Source: Oxalobacteraceae bacterium (GTDB lineage Bacteria; Pseudomonadota; Gammaproteobacteria; Burkholderiales; Burkholderiaceae_D). From it: 55,586 bases of DNA. The notes under the pieces are model-generated. The model made no database searches and had not been told where the DNA came from. It saw only the letters and a program-made list of their open reading frames with translations. The stretch's first letter is position 1; the number at the start of each line of letters is the position of its first letter. Below are positions 24,155 through 32,482 of the stretch, piece after piece. The stretch spans positions 1 through 55,586 of the forward strand of contig RGFZ01000017.1 in NCBI GenBank assembly GCA_010024875.1. Direction: 5' to 3'. A program made the position numbers and the translations under genes.

Positions 24155-25548
24155 TGGAAAATATCTGCGCTGAATTAACCTGCTATGCGGATAAGATGGA
24201 AAGTCTCGCTGAAAAGCTCGGGCTGGATTACTTCCCGATCAACTTCGAGGTCGTGCCGAATAATTTCATGAACGAGATTGCAGTATACGGTTTGCCGGTC
24301 AGGATGCCACATTGGTCATTCGGAATTCGCTACATACACCAGCTGATACGTCAGGGTATGGGACATTCGCGGATCTTCGAGGTAATGTTTCCCGGTGATC
24401 CTTGTCATGCCTACCTGGTACGAGACAATACGATCGCAGAAAATACGCTGGTCGTTGCGCACGTGATTGGTCATGCTGATTTTGCAAAAAATAATGTGTT
24501 GTTCTCCCGTTTCATGCGCATGGCAGGTGGCCATATTCTTGAACAGGCGGCAGAACGTGCACATAATATAAAACTTGCGCTGGAACAACATGGTCAGCAG
24601 CGTGTGGAAGCCATTCTGGATGCGGCGCTGGCGCTTGAGCCTCATATTGATACGAATCAGGCATTGCACCGGAGCGGATATGAAGCAACAATCCGACGAG
24701 CAGGGCCGAGCTCATTCATCCCACAAGATTCGTTCTCAAGGAAATTCGGTCGACTGCCTGGCGAGTGCGTCCCGATAGACAGCGCACCCGAGGATACCTC
24801 CCGGCCTCACTTCCCTCCTCAGCCGGAGTACGATTTGTTATGGTTCATCGCCCATCATGCACCTGAGCTTGAAGGGTGGGAACGCGATATCTTCCTTGCA
24901 GTCAGGGAGGAGTCATTTTATTTTTATCCAGTATTTGCCTGCCAGATCATGAATGAGGGTTGGGCTTCGTACTGGCATGCGCGGCTGCTGCGCGAAGCAG
25001 ATTTTTTACCGGATGAGTTATATCTTTCGGCTGCCAAGGCGCACTCGGATGTCGTGCGGCCTTTCGCAGGAGACCATCAGATGGCATTGGCGGTCAATCC
25101 CTATCATCTGGGTTTCTCTATTTGGGAGGCACTGATTGAGAAACACGGCATTGACGCTGCGCGCAATATCTGTAGGGAAGAGGATGATTTCGGTTTTGTG
25201 CGAAATTATCTGACTGAAGACCTTGCAGAAAAACTCGGCTTATTCGTCTTTGAGGCTGATGCTGGAGGGGGAATTCGTATCCTGGCGAACGATATCCATG
25301 CGGTTCGGGAAACCATCCTGGCGCCACGTTTCAACTACGGAGCCCCAAGAATCGCAGTCAGTCGAATGCACATGGATGGACGTCTGGATTTGACGCATGA
25401 GTGTCAGAGTGATCGGCGGGGTCTGGATCTGAGTCGAGCAGAGCGCGTACTCGATTATATAGCCCGAATCTGGCGTCGCCCGGTGAGTCTTCAGACTGTC
25501 GGCAGTGACGGCAATCCCAGAATGATCAGCAGTCATCCTATATCCTGA
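24154..25548 (+). CDS. SpoVR family protein (YcgB)
   Basis: Conserved cytosolic protein of 464 residues found with PrkA and DUF444; needed for the spore cortex in Bacillus, with an undefined stress role in non-sporulating bacteria. Seen: YFPINFEVVPNNFMNEIAVYGLPVRMPHWSFG (about 26-57), LVVAHVIGHADFAKNN (about 98-113), HHAPELEGWERDIFLAVREESFYFYPV, and the family signature IMNEGWASYWHARLL (about 266-280). All of the conserved His/Glu/Asp-rich stretches appear present. It ends about 70 bases before the convergent pilus operon. Confidence 0.95.
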   Translation: MENICAELTCYADKMESLAEKLGLDYFPINFEVVPNNFMNEIAVYGLPVRMPHWSFGIRYIHQLIRQGMGHSRIFEVMFPGDPCHAYLVRDNTIAENTLVVAHVIGHADFAKNNVLFSRFMRMAGGHILEQAAERAHNIKLALEQHGQQRVEAILDAALALEPHIDTNQALHRSGYEATIRRAGPSSFIPQDSFSRKFGRLPGECVPIDSAPEDTSRPHFPPQPEYDLLWFIAHHAPELEGWERDIFLAVREESFYFYPVFACQIMNEGWASYWHARLLREADFLPDELYLSAAKAHSDVVRPFAGDHQMALAVNPYHLGFSIWEALIEKHGIDAARNICREEDDFGFVRNYLTEDLAEKLGLFVFEADAGGGIRILANDIHAVRETILAPRFNYGAPRIAVSRMHMDGRLDLTHECQSDRRGLDLSRAERVLDYIARIWRRPVSLQTVGSDGNPRMISSHPIS

Positions 25549-25559
25549 TTGATCGTATC

Positions 25560-25599
25560 GAACAGGGTCATTGACTTACTATAAACTTTAAACCTGTTC
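25560..25599. repeat. Inverted repeat between convergent spoVR and the pilus operon
   Basis: GAACAGG (25560-25566) and CCTGTTC (25593-25599) are perfect complements around a 26-base A/T-rich loop. It lies between two convergent gene ends, where a bidirectional transcription end is expected. The long loop and missing T-run make it a weak terminator candidate. Confidence 0.3.
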
Positions 25600-25621
25600 A
25601 GCGACTCTTCAACCGAAAATT

Positions 25622-26074
25622 TCAGTAGCTGAGCTGCAGATTGACGAATCCTCGGTATTGTCCGACCCCTGCCGTTCTTTGGTTCGGAGGTATCCTTCCG
25701 TACAAGACGATGCTGAATGTCTTTGCGCCAAAATTTACAGCATACACCGGAACACTCATATCGCTAGTCAACGGAATACTTCGTGCAGGATCAATGAAAA
25801 AGCTCATACGAAGAATATCGCCAACATTGTTTTTGAGCTGGTAGCCAAAGGCTTCGGAGCCCGCTTGCATTGATACGCGAACATGCAACCGGTTTCCCTG
25901 GAATGCAGGTGCGCAAGAAAAATCAATGACGGTTTCTATATCCTGCGGCTGAGAATCTAATGGAAAATAAGCAGAAAATACCAATCTGGGCGTGCTGATT
26001 GGGTAGCAGGACTCAGCCCATGACGCACTTGAGCTGCTGGCTAATAAAATTGCACAAATAAATTTACGTATCAT
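25622..26074 (-). CDS. CsuE-like spore coat U (SCPU) domain tip pilin
   Basis: Last gene of a Csu-type (archaic, sigma-clade) chaperone-usher pilus operon; by analogy with CsuE it would cap the fibre as tip adhesin. The protein has 150 residues with a signal peptide MIRKFICAILLASSSSASWA. The SCPU domain shows conserved Cys after the signal (ESCYPI) and in DFSCAP, and ends IVLYGRIPPNQRTAGVGQYRGFVNLQLSY. CsuE of Acinetobacter is two-domain and much longer; this one has a single SCPU domain. The start is ATG 26074, overlapping the usher stop as ATGA; an upstream in-frame GTG at 26092 is less likely because it precedes the signal peptide. Confidence 0.82.
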   Translation of the reverse strand: MIRKFICAILLASSSSASWAESCYPISTPRLVFSAYFPLDSQPQDIETVIDFSCAPAFQGNRLHVRVSMQAGSEAFGYQLKNNVGDILRMSFFIDPARSIPLTSDMSVPVYAVNFGAKTFSIVLYGRIPPNQRTAGVGQYRGFVNLQLSY

Positions 26075-28452
26075 TTGCTTTGGTCCTGACACGCAAACTC
26101 ACCCAGATAGGGAATAATTTCATCGGATGGTAAGTATGGAATACTGACTTCGCAACGCCGATCGGCCCATATAATCTCGAGCACATTGTCGGCCGATAGA
26201 CCTTCTACATAGGCAATCCCATCACGCCCGACCGCAAATGATGTTTCCACTCCGCGCAATCTGACCGAAGCCCCTGCAGGAATATCAGTCCCCTTGCTGT
26301 CAACTACGTGCAGGGTAGCCGCCCGGACTTTTTTTACTGCAAAGTTGATCACGACACCGCTTCGCCATCCCGGAGCGGGTTTTGCGATTAGCTGATCGAT
26401 TCGCATATCGATGGGCAGATCAGACTGCTCGAGAGATACATGATTGAGAACATAAGGCCTCAGCCTGGGCAGTAATGCGTAACCATCACTATCAGTACGT
26501 GTGCTGAATTGATTATCTACATAAACCCTTGCATTCTGTACTCCCGGCAAATGCACTAGACCGTAGCTTCCAGCTATCCGTCGGGTTGGAAACCATCGTT
26601 CGCTCATCCTAACTAGCGCTCCTGAAACACCGATTCTTGCACTACTCTCGCCTCGAAAACTGGCAGCCTCTGCAGTCACTGCACCGTAGGCATTCTGTGC
26701 AAGAATCGCTGCTTGCTGTGCTGCATTCGCGGCAGCTTGAAGCCGCCAGCCGATACCTTCGCCATAAGGACTATTTTTCTGTGCCTGTAGTACCGTGGTA
26801 TCAGAGGATCTTTGATGAGATATTTGAGAAAGACTGGCGCTGATGTCGCCACCGATGGGAATACTCCAGAATACGCTGATCGCATAGTTATTTTCAGTAC
26901 TACGTGATTGCAATGCACTGATAATCACGCTTCCCAGTCTGGAAGCTGGTGTGCTGAAGCTAGCGCTGATGATTTCCAATGCCTCGCCAAGCACGCGCTG
27001 CTGCCGGGTATACGATAACCCCAGCGTACCCATTTCCTCGAACCGGTAGCTTGCGAATGCCGTATCCAATGCGCGCAGTCTGAACAAAGGATCGACACCA
27101 AGCTGACGATAACTCGAATCCGCTCGTTCGGAACGTAACGCAAACGACGCTTGCCTGCTTCGTCGTTCAAAGCTGGCGGCGAAGTTCGTGCCGCTGCCGT
27201 CCTGATCATGCGACATACCCACTGCCAGTGAGGCAACACCCACGCCGGGGAATGCTACCGCTCCGCTACCCAGTAACTCCCCAAGACCGCCGGCAGCCAG
27301 ACTGGATCCGACTTCCAGAGTTAATGAGTTACTGATGCCCCGTCGATAAGCACCTGATACGAAAAGCTTTTCATAATGATCATCTGGTAACGCATAATTG
27401 CGTCTGAGTTTTCCGACTTCAAAAGAGTAGTCCGACAGGCCGGGCGCCAGTAATGCCGCGCTCGAGTAGAATCGCCCGCTGACAAGTTCCTCTCTACCTG
27501 CAATATCCCGAACTCTGAGCAGCACTTCCCCATCGCCAATGACAATCGGTGCCGTCGTAATCGAGAATGGCCCGGGTGGTAGTGCGGTGCTGTTTTGCAG
27601 CACGTTGTTTACATAAATTTCTGCAGTCGATGGCAGAGCGGCTTGCCCACTTAGTGTCGGTACGGGCATCGTCACCATACCGGGTCGCATACGAAAGTCT
27701 GTCGCCAGTTGAATGCCACCGAACCGTAATGGCCTACCAATCGACGTTGCTGGTCGAGTGATGGAATCTCCGAGTCGCAGCACGGTCATGTCTGATGGTG
27801 AGTCTTGGGTATAACTCGTTTCTAATCGCATGAATCGATGCGACTCATCATTGCCAACGCCAGCCACATTAAGTAACGCAATTCCTTTTCCCACGGCTAT
27901 GCCAAATTCGGAGAAAATGCTTTCTGAATGAAACGAGGAACCTCTTGTCATTGAAAGGTCGTAGTTGACAAACAGACCTTCGGATGCCGAGAAATCTCCC
28001 GATTGATACTTGGGTTGAACCGCAAGCTGATTGGTATCAAATACGGATGCATCGAAAATGATATCAAGTGATTGGGTACGCTCGTCGAATGTCAACGATA
28101 CGATTTTTAGTAGTGTGAGGGGCGCGTAGACGATTCCGTCTTCAATAAGCATTTCGCTTTGAACTGGCAAACGGATTTGAAATTTTGATAATAAGTTGGC
28201 AGGTATGAGCCAACTACCCTGATCATCTCGCATCATGATCACGGCTGCATCTGCCGATTGTCCATTGATTGACACGTTGATCAGATGAGGAGCAAGAGCG
28301 ATGATCTTTCTCGGGATGGGCTTTGTATCAAAATCTGCAGAAACCGCCGGAGTTGCTGACAACACGAGAAAAATAAAACTTACACTAGACCAGCATGCCC
28401 ATTCGATTAACCAGCTGAATTTGATTGAATTATGGGGGAATTGACTTCGCAT
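26071..28452 (-). CDS. Csu-type outer-membrane usher protein (CsuD-like)
   Basis: Outer-membrane pore of 793 residues that receives chaperone-subunit complexes and threads the growing pilus. Seen: a hydrophobic signal segment (about 13-38), an N-terminal periplasmic domain (LINVSINGQSADAAVIMMRDDQGSWLIPANLL), a 24-strand barrel region with alternating aromatic strands (RFGGIQLATDFRMRPGMVTMPVPTLSGQAALPSTAEIYVNN, the usher signature), a plug region (PGPFSITTAPIVIGDGEVLLRVRD), and a C-terminal domain with CEVSIPYLPSDEIIPYLGEFAC bearing the usual disulphide. It starts 23 bases inside the chaperone gene and ends overlapping the tip pilin gene. Confidence 0.93.
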   Translation of the reverse strand: MRSQFPHNSIKFSWLIEWACWSSVSFIFLVLSATPAVSADFDTKPIPRKIIALAPHLINVSINGQSADAAVIMMRDDQGSWLIPANLLSKFQIRLPVQSEMLIEDGIVYAPLTLLKIVSLTFDERTQSLDIIFDASVFDTNQLAVQPKYQSGDFSASEGLFVNYDLSMTRGSSFHSESIFSEFGIAVGKGIALLNVAGVGNDESHRFMRLETSYTQDSPSDMTVLRLGDSITRPATSIGRPLRFGGIQLATDFRMRPGMVTMPVPTLSGQAALPSTAEIYVNNVLQNSTALPPGPFSITTAPIVIGDGEVLLRVRDIAGREELVSGRFYSSAALLAPGLSDYSFEVGKLRRNYALPDDHYEKLFVSGAYRRGISNSLTLEVGSSLAAGGLGELLGSGAVAFPGVGVASLAVGMSHDQDGSGTNFAASFERRSRQASFALRSERADSSYRQLGVDPLFRLRALDTAFASYRFEEMGTLGLSYTRQQRVLGEALEIISASFSTPASRLGSVIISALQSRSTENNYAISVFWSIPIGGDISASLSQISHQRSSDTTVLQAQKNSPYGEGIGWRLQAAANAAQQAAILAQNAYGAVTAEAASFRGESSARIGVSGALVRMSERWFPTRRIAGSYGLVHLPGVQNARVYVDNQFSTRTDSDGYALLPRLRPYVLNHVSLEQSDLPIDMRIDQLIAKPAPGWRSGVVINFAVKKVRAATLHVVDSKGTDIPAGASVRLRGVETSFAVGRDGIAYVEGLSADNVLEIIWADRRCEVSIPYLPSDEIIPYLGEFACQDQSK

Positions 28453-29239
28453 GCAATTCCAGCTTTCCGGTCGAAGTTTCAGCTCGGATCAGGAGAACAT
28501 CGGGTAAACGAATAGGGTTTTTGGTTTGTAGAGTTATCTTTTTTTTCTGACCAGCCAGTAAATAGATTTTTTTTTCCAGCGCTGCAAGTAATTCCTCTCT
28601 TTTATCTTCCGTGTGTATTGTTAAGTTGAGCAATTGCACATGGATGCGACCTGTATTAACCAGTTCGAGAGCAATTTGCTCAGTTGAGGTCATGCTTTGG
28701 GGGTCAATACGCACTTCGAGCGACTGATTCGCTTGGCCTGCTGGCCTCACGAAGACCGGCAGGCTGATGCGCAGCGCGAGCTGCAGACCCTGAAACCCCG
28801 GTTCTGGGGGTGGCGGTATCTCCTCGATGATCAGTCGATAAGCGCTTTCACTGGTCGAATCGATTTTTTTTATAAGTCCGATTCGAATGATCTGAGTAGC
28901 ACCCGCTTTCAGATTGAATATTTGCGGTGTGACAATGAGATCGCGCGTTGCTTTAAGCTGATCTTCACCCTCCTGCTGAGTCCATTGCATAGGATGCACC
29001 TGAACTGTGACGTTGGCTTTTCCTGAATTTGTTACGTGTAATACTTCCGATGTGGCAGATGGTGAAAGTTGGATCCGAACAGGATTGATGCTGAAAGATC
29101 CTGCCCACACCTCCGGGGCCTGACCGAGTGCGAGCAGCGCAAAGGTGAGCAGTATTTTCCACCAATTCGCTGCGGCGCCATGTGCGATCGTATCCCAGCC
29201 AGCATCGCTGGAAAATACTGAACTGGCTGGGGGAAACAT
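28430..29239 (-). CDS. Csu-type periplasmic pilus chaperone (CsuC-like)
   Basis: Immunoglobulin-fold periplasmic chaperone of 269 residues that folds pilins by donor-strand complementation. Seen: a signal segment WKILLTFALLALGQAPEVWA (about 27-46) behind an unusually long 26-residue leader, domain 1 (SFSINPVRIQLSPSATSEVLHVTNSGKANVTVQVHPMQW), the family motif YRLIIEEIPPPP in the F1-G1 region, then VFVRPAGQ and the second Ig domain. It follows the major pilin with no gap (the stop and start are two bases apart) and overlaps the usher by 23 bases. There is no separate ribosome site, so translation is probably coupled. A later start nearer the signal peptide cannot be excluded. Confidence 0.9.
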   Translation of the reverse strand: MFPPASSVFSSDAGWDTIAHGAAANWWKILLTFALLALGQAPEVWAGSFSINPVRIQLSPSATSEVLHVTNSGKANVTVQVHPMQWTQQEGEDQLKATRDLIVTPQIFNLKAGATQIIRIGLIKKIDSTSESAYRLIIEEIPPPPEPGFQGLQLALRISLPVFVRPAGQANQSLEVRIDPQSMTSTEQIALELVNTGRIHVQLLNLTIHTEDKREELLAALEKKIYLLAGQKKKITLQTKNPIRLPDVLLIRAETSTGKLELHAKSIPP

Positions 29240-29241
29240 TA

Positions 29242-29769
29242 TTAATAACTGACCGTTGCAGTCAGAGTATCTTTGTAATCACCAGCACTCACGTTCTGCT
29301 TCGCAGCGATGATGCCGCAGAGGTTATAGCTTTTGGCACTGGCGTCATTTGCGATTCCTGGCTTGAGTGCATCGCTTCCTGTGCCCCAGACAGTCAGAGA
29401 GCCCGCAGTGCATGGCGCACCAGCAGTATCGCCTGCTTTGTAGATCTGATAATCCAACGTACCAGAGCCATTCGTCATTTGGCGAATACCACTTGCGGCG
29501 ACGAGACCGCTGAGTTCAACGCCGATGACCGGGGTATTTTTTACGCAAGTTAAGGTAATTGAAGTGCTCGCCGTGGTGTCATTGTTATTGAGTGGATCAT
29601 ATTTTCCAAAGGCAAGTGAATTGGCACTGATTTCACAATTTGATTCTACTGTCGCACTGACCTCAACGGTGGCTGTCTTAAACTTTGGGGCTACTTGCGC
29701 ATGCGCGCCAAATGACAGTGTTGCTGCACAGATTGAAAAACCCAGCTTAATTACGATTTTTTTTACCAT
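29242..29769 (-). CDS. Csu-type major pilin with SCPU domain (CsuA/B-like)
   Basis: Predicted main structural subunit of the pilus, 175 residues. Signal peptide MVKKIVIKLGFSICAATLSFGAHA with AHA cleavage. The mature part begins QVAPKFKTATVEVSATVESNCEISANSLAFGKYDP, typical of SCPU pilins with a donor strand followed by the first Cys. It ends with the SCPU close YNLCGIIAAKQNVSAGDYKDTLTATVSY. AAGGA precedes ATG 29769, so this is the first gene of the operon major pilin - chaperone - usher - tip pilin. The family forms thin biofilm pili. CsuA and CsuB minor pilins are absent, giving a minimal four-gene set. Confidence 0.9.
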   Translation of the reverse strand: MVKKIVIKLGFSICAATLSFGAHAQVAPKFKTATVEVSATVESNCEISANSLAFGKYDPLNNNDTTASTSITLTCVKNTPVIGVELSGLVAASGIRQMTNGSGTLDYQIYKAGDTAGAPCTAGSLTVWGTGSDALKPGIANDASAKSYNLCGIIAAKQNVSAGDYKDTLTATVSY

Positions 29770-30290
29770 GATCTTTTCCTTTGTGATGTTGGAAGGGAGA
29801 TCAATTGTAGAATTTTAGAAAAAAAGTTTGCTGTAAATTTAATATTCTTTTTTGGAATACGATTATTCATTCCATTTTTTAATAAGTGGAATGAAAAATA
29901 AGAATGATGTGTGTGCGTAAAAAATTAAAATATGTTCCAAAGGAAAAAATACTGATTTTTAGTCGGAATAAAACAACAAAAATATTTGTCAATCTACAAC
30001 ACGTACTTTCAATAATGTACTGTTGGCTTTGATCACTCAGCAAACAATCAATGCCCGTCTGCAATCATTACCACACAGAAATTGTTTGGAATTCGTGTCG
30101 ATGCACTGAGTATCATGAGTACACATGATGTGCGCCAACCGATGTCACTGCGCACTATGGGGATGTGGACGATACGAGCTGTATCGTGGCCATCGCATGG
30201 CGCACGGAGCCGTCAAAAGACAGAAGCTAGGACAATTCCCGACAGAGATTTAGCGACAATTCTCCGTCAGGCAGGCTATGAAAATAATGT
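29770..30290. other. A/T-rich region upstream of the pilus operon, no gene found
   Basis: These 521 bases lie between the pilus operon start and the end of the FadB-type gene. The part 29810-30010 is very A/T-rich and must hold the pilus promoter. It contains a perfect 9-base inverted repeat, TTCATTCCA (29866-29874) and TGGAATGAA (29887-29895), about 100 bases upstream of the pilin start. The short frames present (for example 29879-30064 and 30082-30375) lack ribosome sites and family resemblance, and the latter runs antisense into the FadB-type gene. Confidence 0.6.
29866..29895. promoter_or_regulatory. Inverted repeat, candidate operator of the pilus operon
   Basis: Perfect arms TTCATTCCA and TGGAATGAA with a 12-base A/T spacer, centred about 110 bases before the major pilin start. 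There is no T-run after a GC stem, so it is not a terminator. A dimeric regulator binding site is possible, but no regulator gene is adjacent. Confidence 0.3.
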
Positions 30291-32369
30291 TCAGTTGAAT
30301 GTTTTACCCGCGCTAGCGAGTTTGCTCAGCAACGGAGCAGGAATCCACGCCTCCGGATGCCGACCTTTCGCATAACGGTGGATGGACATCAGCACATTGG
30401 GTAGGCCCACGGTGTCTGCGTAGAACATCGGACCACCTCGGAACAAGGGAAATCCATAACCGGTCAGATAGACCATGTCGATATCAGAAGCGCGAAGAGC
30501 AATACCTTCATCGAGGATCAGTGCGCCTTCATTCACCAGCGCGTACACTAGTCGTTCTACGATTTCTTGATCGCTGATTTTTCTGCGCTCTATGCCTAGA
30601 TCCTTCGAATGAGCGATGATCATCTGATTGACCTCATCAGACGGATAAGCCTTGCGATCCCCCGATTTGTAGTCATACCAACCCGCCGAGGTCTTTTGGC
30701 CAAATCGACCCTTCTCGCACAGCAGATCGGCAATCTTCGAATACGTGACATCGGGCTTCTCTACATATCGCCGTTTGCGGATGTACCAGCCGATGTCATT
30801 CCCGGCTAAATCGCTCATCCGAAATGGACCCATCGCAAAGCCGAATTTCTCAATAGCCTTGTCGACCTGCTCGGGCAGACAACCCTCTTCGAGAAGGAAG
30901 CCCGCCTGGCGAATATACTGCTCGACCATGCGGTTACCGATGAACCCATCGCAAACGCCAGAGACTACACCTGTCTTGCGTATGGTCTTCGCCAGCGCCA
31001 TGGTAGTGGCTAGCACGTCCTTGGCGGTCTTCGCTCCACGGACGATCTCGAGCAGCTTCATCACGTTAGCCGGACTAAAGAAATGGGTGCCGATCACATC
31101 CTGAGGGCGCTTGGTAAATGCCGCAATCTTGTCGATATCGAGTGTTGAGGTATTCGACGCGAGTATCGCCCCGGGCTTCATGACGTGGTCAAGCTTATTG
31201 AATACCGCCTCCTTGACGCCCATGTCTTCAAATACCGCTTCAATCACAATATCTGCCTGGCCAATATCGTCATAGGACAGGGTGCCGCTGATTAGCCCCA
31301 TGCGCTTGTCGAGTTGCTCCTGCGTCAGCTTGCCCTTTCGCATGCTGTTCTCGTAATTCTTGCGGATGGTGGCCAAACCTTTGTCGAGCGCTTCTTGCTT
31401 GGCCTCCAGTACCTTGACCGGTATGCCGGCGTTGGCAAAATTCATTGCAATACCGCCCCCCATCGTGCCCGCACCGATAACTGCGGCTGAGCGTATGGCG
31501 CGCAACAGCGTATCGGCGGGTACATCAGGAATCTTGGACGCCGCGCGCTCGCCAAAGAACGCATGCCGCAATGCCTTCGATTCGGTGGTCTGAACCAATT
31601 CGAGAAACAGATCACGCTCGACCTTCAGGCCGTCATCGAATTTCTTACTAACTGCGGCAGCGACCGCCTCCACGCATTTGAACGGTGCGGGGAAAGGGCC
31701 TGCCACCGCGCGTACAGTATTACGCGCAAATTGCAGATAGCCATCCGCATTGGGATACTGGATCTTGATGTCACGCACCTTGGGCAGCGGTCGCGCGTCG
31801 GCCACGCTACGGGCAAACGTCATCGCGCCTTCCAGCAGGTCACCGGTGATCATTTGATCGAACAACTTGGTACCCGCCAGTTTGTCGGACATCACAGGAT
31901 TGCCGGAAATGATCATGTTCAGCGCCGGCTCCAGCCCAAGGATGCGCGGCAAGCGTTGCGTGCCGCCAGCGCCGGGAAGGATGCCCAGCTTTACCTCGGG
32001 CAGAGCGATTTGGGCGCCCGCGACCGCGACCCGGTAATGGCAACCCAACGCCAGCTCAAGCCCGCCGCCCATGGCCACGCCGTGGATGGCGGCGATCACT
32101 GGCTTGCTGCTGTCTTCGACAATGCGAATGACAGTTTGCAGCCAAGGCTCCTGCAAGGCCTTGGGCGTGTTGAATTCGCGGATGTCAGCGCCACCGGAGA
32201 ACCCCTTGCCTTCGCCGATTATCACGATCGCCCTGATCGCATCATTGTCGATGGCGCGCTGTATGCCATCGACAATGCCTTTCCGGGTCTCATAGCCCAG
32301 ACCATTGACAGGAGGATTGTTCAGGGTAACGACGGCAATGTCACCTTGCTCGCGGTAAGTGGCGGTCAT
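30291..32369 (-). CDS. FadB/FadJ-type enoyl-CoA hydratase / 3-hydroxyacyl-CoA dehydrogenase
   Basis: Bifunctional beta-oxidation enzyme of 692 residues: it hydrates trans-2-enoyl-CoA and oxidises the 3-hydroxyacyl-CoA with NAD. The crotonase domain (1-190) has the oxyanion pattern GKGFSGGADIREF and both catalytic Glu in GGGLELALGCHYRVA and LPEVKLGILPGAGGTQRLPR. The dehydrogenase (about 293-580) has VIGAGTMGGGIAMNFANAG and THFFSPANVMKLLEIV with the catalytic His; a C-terminal helical repeat follows. It is shorter than E. coli FadB (729), as for the common beta-proteobacterial form. A GGAG site precedes ATG 32369. No thiolase gene is adjacent. It lies close to the acyl-CoA ligase/Liv cluster on the same strand, suggesting a linked catabolic role. 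Confidence 0.95.
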   Translation of the reverse strand: MTATYREQGDIAVVTLNNPPVNGLGYETRKGIVDGIQRAIDNDAIRAIVIIGEGKGFSGGADIREFNTPKALQEPWLQTVIRIVEDSSKPVIAAIHGVAMGGGLELALGCHYRVAVAGAQIALPEVKLGILPGAGGTQRLPRILGLEPALNMIISGNPVMSDKLAGTKLFDQMITGDLLEGAMTFARSVADARPLPKVRDIKIQYPNADGYLQFARNTVRAVAGPFPAPFKCVEAVAAAVSKKFDDGLKVERDLFLELVQTTESKALRHAFFGERAASKIPDVPADTLLRAIRSAAVIGAGTMGGGIAMNFANAGIPVKVLEAKQEALDKGLATIRKNYENSMRKGKLTQEQLDKRMGLISGTLSYDDIGQADIVIEAVFEDMGVKEAVFNKLDHVMKPGAILASNTSTLDIDKIAAFTKRPQDVIGTHFFSPANVMKLLEIVRGAKTAKDVLATTMALAKTIRKTGVVSGVCDGFIGNRMVEQYIRQAGFLLEEGCLPEQVDKAIEKFGFAMGPFRMSDLAGNDIGWYIRKRRYVEKPDVTYSKIADLLCEKGRFGQKTSAGWYDYKSGDRKAYPSDEVNQMIIAHSKDLGIERRKISDQEIVERLVYALVNEGALILDEGIALRASDIDMVYLTGYGFPLFRGGPMFYADTVGLPNVLMSIHRYAKGRHPEAWIPAPLLSKLASAGKTFN

Positions 32370-32482
32370 ACGCTTGTCTCCGGTAATTTTGTTCGATCAG
32401 GCCGCGCTCGTTTGGCGCCACGCCACATCTCGCATTATGGCGGGAAGTGCATCACTATAACTCAAAAAAGCACGATCGTATT

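Noticed and set aside
29821-30010. The A/T-rich stretch as a horizontally acquired insertion or attachment site
   Set aside because: There are no direct repeats, integrase gene or tRNA beside it; A/T richness upstream of a pilus operon is adequately explained as a promoter region.
30082-30375. A 97-codon frame in the gap before the FadB-type gene
   Set aside because: It has no ribosome site, runs antisense into the FadB-type gene end, and has mixed composition without any motif.
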